NCBI GenBank assembly: GCA_016207625.1
Contig: JACQPF010000383.1
Coordinates: 1-5,583 of the forward strand
Source of the DNA: Elusimicrobiota bacterium
GTDB lineage: Bacteria; Elusimicrobiota; Elusimicrobia; FEN-1173
Length of the DNA: 5,583 nt
Direction: 5' to 3'
The notes under the pieces were generated by a model, which saw only the letters and a program-made list of their open reading frames with translations, had not been told where the DNA came from and made no database searches. The position numbers and the translations under genes are program-made. Shown here in pieces: positions 1 through 4,633 of this stretch (positions are counted from its first letter, which is position 1; each line of letters starts with the position of its first letter).

Positions 1-31
1 ATCACTCTGCCCAGCCCAACAAATACAACCG

Positions 32-40
32 TGCTATAAT
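32..40 (+). promoter_or_regulatory. Extended -10 promoter of the macrodomain gene
   Basis: The sequence reads TGC TATAAT: a perfect sigma-70-type -10 hexamer (35-40) with the TGn extension one base upstream. The hexamer-sized stretch 17 bases upstream (about 12-17) is not TTGACA-like, so recognition would depend on the extended -10. Transcription would begin near 47 and give a leader of about 40 bases before the TTG start at 88. The same ten-base core, with one change, lies in front of comM at 1939-1948. Confidence 0.65.
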
Positions 41-73
41 TGCATCCGAATATATATTGCCAATAAGTCGTGT

Positions 74-80
74 AAAGGAA
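74..80 (+). promoter_or_regulatory. Ribosome binding site deciding a TTG start
   Basis: AAAGGAA lies seven bases before the TTG at 88-90. An in-frame TAA at 73-75 rules out any earlier start. The next in-frame candidate, ATG at 103-105, has no purine-rich site at a useful distance, so TTG at 88 is preferred. Confidence 0.55.
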
Positions 81-87
81 ATCCGAT

Positions 88-654
88 TTGAGCATCCTTA
101 AGATGGAGCATCGATCCCGCTCCGGCCAAATCATCCAAGTCCGGCAAGGGGACATCACGCTGGAGACCTGCGACGCCATCGTCAACGCGGCCAACTCGCA
201 GTTGTCTCACGGAGGAGGGGTGGCGGGAGCCATCGTCCGGCGCGGGGGGCCGGCCATCCAAGAGGAAAGCGATGCCTGGGTGGGGAAAAGCGGCGCCGTT
301 CCCACCGGCCATGTGGCCGTGACCGGGCCGGGCCGACTGTCCTGCCGGTTCGTCATCCATTCCGTTGGCCCCGTTTGGCGGGGCGGTGAGAGAAACGAAG
401 ACAAATGCCTTCGTTCCGCGGTTTGGAACAGCCTGCTCAAAGCCCACCGGATGGAACTGGCCAGCATCGCCTTTCCCGCCATCAGCAGCGGGATATTCGG
501 GTTTCCAAAAAACCGGTGCGCGGCCGTTTTCATCAAAACGATTTTTGATTTCTGCGAGGAATTCCCGGAGAGCCCTGTGCGCGAGATCCGGCTGACGAAC
601 ATCGATCAGCCCACGGTGGGCGCTTTTGAAGCGGAGTTGGGGAAAGCCGGTTAG
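88..654 (+). CDS. Macrodomain (ADP-ribose-binding) protein, Af1521-like
   Basis: This is a 188-residue protein made of a single macrodomain, the usual length for a stand-alone one. Macrodomains bind ADP-ribose and its derivatives; many remove ADP-ribose from proteins or hydrolyse O-acetyl-ADP-ribose or ADP-ribose-1''-phosphate in the cytoplasm. Visible signatures are GDIT (21-24), NAAN (33-36), the glycine-rich GGGVAGAI loop (42-49) and the FPAISSGIFGFP phosphate-binding segment (129-140). The loop has alanine where MacroD/YmdB-type enzymes have the catalytic aspartate (GGGVD), which places it nearer the archaeal Af1521 type; activity and substrate are therefore open. There is no signal peptide or membrane segment. 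Translation probably starts at TTG 88, chosen from the AAAGGAA site; ATG 103 would remove five residues. The gene has its own promoter and no co-directional partner in view, and its stop shares bases with that of the convergent porin gene. No DarT-like toxin partner is present in the window. Confidence 0.93.
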   Translation: MSILKMEHRSRSGQIIQVRQGDITLETCDAIVNAANSQLSHGGGVAGAIVRRGGPAIQEESDAWVGKSGAVPTGHVAVTGPGRLSCRFVIHSVGPVWRGGERNEDKCLRSAVWNSLLKAHRMELASIAFPAISSGIFGFPKNRCAAVFIKTIFDFCEEFPESPVREIRLTNIDQPTVGAFEAELGKAG

Positions 655-1817
655 AACCCGATGGCGGTCTGGAGGACCAGTTCGTTGCCCTTGTTCCCGG
701 CGCCGTCGTTGTGGATGGCGCTGTAGTTCACCTTGTAACTGAAACGCGGAACGGTTCTCGGCATGGGGAAATAGGTGACCCCGAGGGTCGATCGTTGGAC
801 GGTTTCTTTGTTCGCCACGCCGCCATAGCCTTTGACACCGTCTAGGTTGGCCTGGTCGAAGCGCAAGGCGGTCTCTACCCTTCGGTTGACGCGATAGGCG
901 GTTTCCGCGTAGAACCCATTCTTTTTTAGGAATTTGTTCGTGATTCCCTGCCGCGCCCAGACGTATTCGCCGCGCAAAACCAATTTATCAAGTGCGTATT
1001 CAACGTCGGCGTCGAGGATGGATAGGTTGCGGCCTGTCGCCGTGTATTCTCCGGCGTAGTAGGATCCTCCGACTTCCAGCCCGGACAGAGGCAAAAAGCC
1101 GATTCGGCCGCCGTAGGCTTTATCATCGTTTCCATAATCCCGATGGTTTTCCCGCAAGCTCCGGATGTCTCCGCCTTCACCGGCGGCTTGCTGAAGCCCA
1201 TTGACGGTATAAACGGCGTAGTTGATCCCCCGCCGGCCGTCTCCCGAAGAGACTTTGCCGCGCAATTGAGCGCCGACCTCGCTCCACACCGAGGGGACCA
1301 CGTGCCAGAGAACGATCGGCCGGTCGTTGAGCTTGTTGATGTATTCCGGATAATAGTATTCGTTGAATTTTCCCATGGGGACCAGGAATTTGCCGGCGCG
1401 CAGAGTGAGGTAATCGTCGATGTTGTAGTCAAGGAAGCCGTACCGGATGCTTATTTCATCCCCGGCGTGCTCGTACTCCATCATGATTTCCGCCGTGAGC
1501 TTCTCATCCACATGCAATCCCACGAGGACGTTGAAATATTGCAGGCTGAACGTGTTGCTCATCTTGCGGCGGTTCAAATCGTTTGTGCGATACCACGCCG
1601 CCGTATAGCCGTGCACATAGGGTTCGAGTTTCAAAGATTCCAACTGGAAGCCGAATCCCCCTTGTTTCCCAGTCTCGGTCACGAGGTCGGTGAAGAACAT
1701 TTCCTCCAGGCCCTGGTTCCCCTGGGCTTGCGCGTAGGCGGCGGGGGGGACATCCAAGGCGAATGCGTTGAGGCTTAAGAAAAGGAAAGGAACCAGGAAG
1801 CACGATGACCGTCGCAT
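651..1817 (-). CDS. Outer-membrane beta-barrel protein, porin-like
   Basis: The 388-residue precursor has a Sec signal peptide: basic MRR, a hydrophobic core, and probable cleavage after AFA at residue 20 (AYA at 29 is an alternative). The mature part alternates hydrophobic and polar residues in many short strands rich in Tyr, Phe and Gly, with charged loops, and ends in ...LVLQTAIGF. A terminal Phe is the classic recognition signal for the BAM outer-membrane insertion machinery. The stretch at 136-187 (YLTLRAGKF, then VPMGKFN, NKLNDRP and PSVWSEVGAQLRG) resembles the conserved core of phosphate-selective-porin-like (OprP/OprO) barrels, so it is probably a diffusion channel of the outer membrane. 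The transported solute cannot be told from sequence, and a non-porin barrel is possible. The start is fixed by a GGAGG site seven bases upstream. It is transcribed away from comM. No operon partner is visible, and its stop interlocks with that of the macrodomain gene. Confidence 0.85.
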   Translation of the reverse strand: MRRSSCFLVPFLFLSLNAFALDVPPAAYAQAQGNQGLEEMFFTDLVTETGKQGGFGFQLESLKLEPYVHGYTAAWYRTNDLNRRKMSNTFSLQYFNVLVGLHVDEKLTAEIMMEYEHAGDEISIRYGFLDYNIDDYLTLRAGKFLVPMGKFNEYYYPEYINKLNDRPIVLWHVVPSVWSEVGAQLRGKVSSGDGRRGINYAVYTVNGLQQAAGEGGDIRSLRENHRDYGNDDKAYGGRIGFLPLSGLEVGGSYYAGEYTATGRNLSILDADVEYALDKLVLRGEYVWARQGITNKFLKKNGFYAETAYRVNRRVETALRFDQANLDGVKGYGGVANKETVQRSTLGVTYFPMPRTVPRFSYKVNYSAIHNDGAGNKGNELVLQTAIGF

Positions 1818-1824
1818 GAAGAAC

Positions 1825-1829
1825 CCTCC
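1825..1829 (-). promoter_or_regulatory. Strong Shine-Dalgarno site of the porin gene
   Basis: On the minus strand the sequence reads TGGAGGGTTCTTC before ATG. GGAGG sits seven bases from the start, close to ideal. It supports the ATG at 1815-1817 and contrasts with comM on the other side of the intergenic region, which has no such site. Confidence 0.75.
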
Positions 1830-1901
1830 AAAAAGTTTTGTGCCTGTGCCAGGTGCGCTTGACGTTGAGAGGTTACAAAATTTCCGTCACAAATGAAACA
1901 A

Positions 1902-1935
1902 TTTTCCGGCTTTTCCGGCGCATTACCGGCGCATT
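1902..1935. repeat. Overlapping short tandem repeats in the comM promoter
   Basis: TTTTCCGGC occurs twice in tandem (1902-1910 and 1911-1919). Overlapping the second copy, CCGGCGCATT occurs twice, 11 bases apart (1915-1924 and 1926-1935). CCGGC therefore appears three times, at 1906, 1915 and 1926, spaced 9 and 11 bases, roughly one helical turn. The block ends five bases before the extended -10 of comM, covering the place where a -35 box would be. It may be a binding array for a regulator or an AT/GC-patterned upstream element; this is an inference from position only. Confidence 0.6.
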
Positions 1936-1939
1936 TTTG

Positions 1940-1948
1940 TGCTAGAAT
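1940..1948 (+). promoter_or_regulatory. Extended -10 promoter of comM
   Basis: The sequence reads TGC TAGAAT: a 5/6 match to the -10 hexamer (1943-1948) with the TGn extension, and no -35-like hexamer 17 bases upstream (1920-1925 is GCATTA). A start about seven bases downstream falls at 1955-1956, on the comM initiation codon itself, which implies a leaderless transcript. Confidence 0.6.
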
Positions 1949-1955
1949 AAGACCA

Positions 1956-3494
1956 ATGCTTTCCAAAATCATCAGCGCGGCGGTGCATGGGATCGACGGA
2001 TTCGTCGTCCATGTGGAAGTTTACCTGGCCGCGGGACTGCCCAGCTTTTCCACCGTGGGCCTGCCGGACGCGGCCATCCGGGAATCCAAAGACCGCGTGG
2101 TCGCGGCCGTCCGCAACTCCGGGTTTGATTTCCCGGTCCGGAAGGTCACCGTCAACCTCTCGCCGGCGGACGTGAAAAAGGAAGGGACGGCCTTCGACCT
2201 GCCGATCGCCGTGGGCGTGTTGGGGGCGGAGGAAATCGTCCCGGACGCCAAGCTGGACCGGTTTGTGCTGGTGGGGGAACTGGCTTTGGACGGAAGGGTG
2301 CGCCCGGTGCGCGGAATGCTGCCCATCGTCATGGCGGTCAAAGACGGCGGATGGGAAGGCTTGATTTTCCCCGCCGCCAATTGGGCCGAGGCGTCCGCCG
2401 TGGAAGGCATTGATTTGGTCCCCGTGGAGACCCTGCGGGAAACGGTCCAATTCTTGCGCGGAGAATGGCGGCCGGAGAAAAAAGCCCGCGTCCAGGCGAA
2501 GTCCGTTGCGAACGGGCGTGAGGCCCCGGATTTTTCCGACGTGAAAGGACAGGCCTTCGCCAAACGCGCTATGGAAGTGGCCGCCGCGGGAGGCCACAAC
2601 GCGGTCCTGATCGGTCCGCCGGGGTCGGGCAAGACCATGCTGGCCAAGCGCGTGTCCGGGATCCTGCCTCCCATGAATTTTGAAGAGTCCCTGGAGAGCA
2701 GCAAAATCCATTCCGTGGCCGGCTTGCTGGGTCGGGGCCATTCCCTGCTGGCGACGAGGCCCTTTCGCACCCCTCACCATACGATCTCCAACGTCGCTCT
2801 CGTGGGCGGCGGCTCCTATCCGAAACCGGGGGAAGTGTCCCTGGCCCACCATGGGGTTTTGTTCCTGGACGAATTGCCCGAGTTCAACCGCAACGTTCTG
2901 GACGTCCTGCGCCAGCCTTTGGAAGACGGATGCGTGACGGTTTCGCGCGCCACGTCTTCGCTCACGTTCCCCGCCCGCTTCATGATGATTGCCGCCATGA
3001 ACCCGTGCCCCTGCGGCTATCAAGGCCATGCGGAAAGGGAGTGCGTCTGCACGCCGTTCCAGGTCCAGAAGTACCGGGCCAAGGTGTCCGGGCCGTTGTG
3101 GGACCGGATCGACCTCCATATCGAAGTCCCGGCCTTGCGCGTGACGGATTTGACCGATGAGAGGCCTCCCGCCGAAAGCTCGACAGTGATCCGGGACCGG
3201 ATCCTGGCCGCGCGGGGACGCCAAGCGGCTCGTTTCCGGGGGAGCGGGATTCATTGCAACGCCCAGATGAGCGCCAAACAAGTGAAGGCTTATTGTCAGG
3301 TCGACGAAACGTCTCGGGCCTTGTTGAAAAGCGCCGTTTCGCGCTTGGGCCTTTCGGCGCGGTCCTTCGATCGCATCCTGAAAGTGGCGCGCACGTTGGC
3401 GGATCTGGCGGGGGAGGGTTCCCTCCGCGAGGATCACCTGGCCGAAGCCATCGGTTATCGCGCGCTGGACCGGGCCGCGGCCCTCCTTTCATGA
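1956..3494 (+). CDS. comM: ComM/YifB family AAA+ ATPase (Mg-chelatase-like)
   Basis: The 512-residue protein is collinear and nearly equal in length with Escherichia coli YifB/ComM. In Vibrio, ComM is a hexameric helicase that drives branch migration when incoming single-stranded DNA recombines during natural transformation; a wider recombination role is likely, since the family also occurs in bacteria not known to be competent. The N-terminal Lon-like ChlI domain covers about 20-140, with the family motif KEGTAFDLPIA (75-85). The AAA+ domain covers about 190-395: Walker A GPPGSGKT (220-227), Walker B LFLDE (302-306), sensor Asn349, then the four family cysteines in CPCG and CVC (351, 353, 363, 365), a probable metal site, and DRID (383-386). 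The Mg-chelatase C-terminal domain covers about 405-505, with GLSARSFDRILKVARTLADL. The frame is open upstream to an ATG at 1893, but family proteins begin at MLxKxxSAA, matching ATG 1956. No Shine-Dalgarno site precedes it, and the promoter position suggests leaderless translation. It is followed closely by a response regulator gene. Confidence 0.96.
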   Translation: MLSKIISAAVHGIDGFVVHVEVYLAAGLPSFSTVGLPDAAIRESKDRVVAAVRNSGFDFPVRKVTVNLSPADVKKEGTAFDLPIAVGVLGAEEIVPDAKLDRFVLVGELALDGRVRPVRGMLPIVMAVKDGGWEGLIFPAANWAEASAVEGIDLVPVETLRETVQFLRGEWRPEKKARVQAKSVANGREAPDFSDVKGQAFAKRAMEVAAAGGHNAVLIGPPGSGKTMLAKRVSGILPPMNFEESLESSKIHSVAGLLGRGHSLLATRPFRTPHHTISNVALVGGGSYPKPGEVSLAHHGVLFLDELPEFNRNVLDVLRQPLEDGCVTVSRATSSLTFPARFMMIAAMNPCPCGYQGHAERECVCTPFQVQKYRAKVSGPLWDRIDLHIEVPALRVTDLTDERPPAESSTVIRDRILAARGRQAARFRGSGIHCNAQMSAKQVKAYCQVDETSRALLKSAVSRLGLSARSFDRILKVARTLADLAGEGSLREDHLAEAIGYRALDRAAALLS

Positions 3495-3514
3495 AAAACC
3501 GAGCGCTCTCATGA
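3491..3514 (+). other. Possible seven-codon bridging ORF between comM and the regulator
   Basis: A frame encoding MKNRALS begins with an ATG that overlaps the comM stop (ATGA at 3491-3494). It ends with a TGA that overlaps the ATG of the response regulator (ATGA at 3511-3514). It could pass terminating ribosomes from comM to the regulator by two successive restart events. The regulator start has only a weak GAG (3501-3503) as ribosome binding site, which makes coupling useful. It may also be chance; the peptide itself has no recognisable function. Confidence 0.3.
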
Positions 3515-3897
3515 CGAACCTGCCCGCGCCGCTCGTCCTGGTGGCGGATGACGATGAGGAATGGGGCGAACTCCTGCTTTCTCTCTTGAAAGAGGACGGA
3601 TATCGCACTCTTCGCGCTTATGATGGGGAGGAAGCGCTCCGGCAAATCATTGAGCGTCAGCCGGACCTCGTCCTTTTGGATGTGAACATGCCGAGGAGAA
3701 ACGGGTTTGACGTCTGCGGCCGGATCAAACGCGACGATCTCTTGAGGCGAGTGAAGGTGGTGATGTTCACGAAAAGGTCGGAAGCGGACGACCTCATCCA
3801 GTCCAGCCAGGCGGAGGCGGATGCTTACCTCACGAAACCGGTGGACATCGGTCTTTTGAAATCCACAATCAAGAAGCTTCTCGCTCAGGCGAAGTAA
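3511..3897 (+). CDS. Single-domain response regulator (CheY-like receiver)
   Basis: The 128-residue protein is only a receiver domain, with no DNA-binding or enzymatic output. All phosphorylation-site residues are present: the acidic pair Asp13-Asp14 after strand 1, the phospho-acceptor Asp56 in LLDVNMP, Thr86 at the end of strand 4, switch aromatic Tyr105, and Lys108 followed by Pro109. A histidine kinase elsewhere in the genome should phosphorylate it; like CheY or Spo0F it would act by protein contact or phosphate relay in the cytoplasm. No kinase lies nearby, so the pathway is unknown. The ATG at 3511 starts sixteen bases after the comM stop and has only a weak GAG ribosome site. Co-transcription with comM is likely, possibly with translational coupling through a mini-ORF. 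The last nine codons overlap the 3' end of batE on the other strand. Identity as a receiver is secure; a link to ComM function is only suggested by position. Confidence 0.93.
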   Translation: MTNLPAPLVLVADDDEEWGELLLSLLKEDGYRTLRAYDGEEALRQIIERQPDLVLLDVNMPRRNGFDVCGRIKRDDLLRRVKVVMFTKRSEADDLIQSSQAEADAYLTKPVDIGLLKSTIKKLLAQAK

Positions 3898-4633
3898 ACG
3901 GAATTGCCTCCACGGCCGTTTCGGCCGTCCATCCTTTCAGACCCTTCTCCGGCAGGCCGATCAACGCCCAGCCTTCCGAGGCCTCCAAAATGAGGACTTT
4001 CTGTCCCTCCGGAACGACGAACGCGACGCGATGCTCCGGCCCTGGTCCCGCACGGACCTCGGCTCGCGGTTCCAGGACGATCCCATAAGTGAGATCCCCT
4101 TGGGATTTCAGAATCAACAGCAGGATGGAGGCGAGGATGAAGGAGATCCCGGAGAGCCATCGTGCCCACCAAATCCACTCCGCTTCCCGATACAATCCCC
4201 ATCCCAAGAAAAGGAAAAACAGGACGTTTGCGCCGAGGAAAATCCACCGGAAGGCGGAGCGATGCGGGGTCAGGCGCTCCCCAAGGCTCATGTTTTCACG
4301 GCCGGATTCAATGCGCGAGGCGAGGAAGCTCAGGTTGTGCTGGACGTCGTCGTCCGCCTGTTTTTCAAGCCTCGCGCGCTCATACCATAGGCGGGCTTTC
4401 CCGATCTTGCCCGAACGATAATAGGCGTTTCCCAGATTGTAATAGAGCTCAAACCCTCCCTGGTTTTGCCCGATGAGTTCCTCATAGCATTCCTTCGCAT
4501 CCTCAAAACGGCTTTCCGCGTAGGCTTTGTTCCCTTGCTCAAACAAGCCCTGGGGGCGATGGCCTTCGTTCGCCCGCGCGGCCGCTGAAAAACATAGGAT
4601 CAATAGACCTGTGAGGATGGGAGCCGTTTTCAT
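3869..4633 (-). CDS. batE: BatE-like protein: TPR, two membrane helices, SH3-like domain
   Basis: The 254-residue protein has the full BatE architecture. A signal peptide (MKTAPILTG..., cleavage near ARA at 19-21) precedes two tetratricopeptide repeats (about 29-62 and 63-96, with FEQGNKAY and ELYYNLGNAYYRSGKIGKA). Two membrane helices follow (about 128-148 and 155-176), then a bacterial SH3-like domain (about 183-244, with AEVRAGPGPEH and EGWALIGL and GLKGW). Bat proteins form an envelope complex first tied to aerotolerance in Bacteroides and linked to stress tolerance and virulence in spirochaetes; the TPR part probably holds the complex together. The ATG at 4633 is preferred over an in-frame GTG at 4642: it makes an ATGA overlap with the batD stop, follows GGTGGAGGT, and leaves a compact signal peptide. 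The gene is the last of its operon in view and runs 29 bases into the convergent response regulator gene. Confidence 0.88.
   Translation of the reverse strand: MKTAPILTGLLILCFSAAARANEGHRPQGLFEQGNKAYAESRFEDAKECYEELIGQNQGGFELYYNLGNAYYRSGKIGKARLWYERARLEKQADDDVQHNLSFLASRIESGRENMSLGERLTPHRSAFRWIFLGANVLFFLFLGWGLYREAEWIWWARWLSGISFILASILLLILKSQGDLTYGIVLEPRAEVRAGPGPEHRVAFVVPEGQKVLILEASEGWALIGLPEKGLKGWTAETAVEAIPFTSPEREAS
3912..3928 (+). terminator. Perfect hairpin after the response regulator, no U-tract
   Basis: ACGGCCG (3912-3918), a TTT loop and CGGCCGT (3922-3928) form a perfect seven-base-pair GC-rich stem starting 14 bases after the regulator stop. No run of T follows, so intrinsic termination would be weak at best. 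The same bases encode T-A-E-T-A-V in batE on the other strand, so the dyad may be a by-product of codon repetition. It could still protect the 3' end of the comM-regulator transcript. Confidence 0.3.

Larger units (their letters stand above)
1818..1955. promoter_or_regulatory. Divergent intergenic control region, porin / comM
   Basis: These 138 bases separate two divergent starts and must hold both promoters. The comM side has a clear extended -10 (1940-1948). For the porin only a weak candidate is visible on the minus strand: TTGTTT (1896-1901) and TGTAAC (1872-1877), 18 bases apart, with a 4/6 match to TATAAT. Tandem repeats (1902-1935) and a pair of GT(T/C)ACAAA boxes (1872-1894) lie between the two promoters, where an operator would be expected. 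No strong dyad is visible beyond a four-base CCTG/CAGG. Confidence 0.5.

Noticed and set aside
103..654. Macrodomain start at ATG 103 instead of TTG 88.
   Set aside because: No Shine-Dalgarno-like sequence lies before ATG 103, while AAAGGAA is seven bases before TTG 88. It remains a possible alternative, removing only five residues outside the domain.
88..654. Macrodomain as the antitoxin of a DarT/DarG-type system or part of a defence island.
   Set aside because: No ADP-ribosyltransferase toxin or other defence gene adjoins it; the only visible neighbour is a convergent porin gene.
1143..1778. A 211-codon plus-strand frame inside the porin gene.
   Set aside because: It is opposite the porin, whose signal peptide, barrel pattern and C-terminal Phe are coherent. 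The antisense product has no recognisable motif and no ribosome site was noted.
1893..1955. A 21-residue N-terminal extension of ComM starting at ATG 1893.
   Set aside because: The added residues are encoded by the tandem repeats and the promoter, have no counterpart in the family, and lack a ribosome site; family proteins begin at the ATG 1956 position.
1923..3437. A 504-codon open frame antisense to comM.
   Set aside because: It lies almost wholly opposite a strongly conserved gene and has the Arg/His/Gly/Pro/Gln-rich composition of a shadow frame in GC-rich DNA. No domain is recognisable, and the sense frame explains the sequence.
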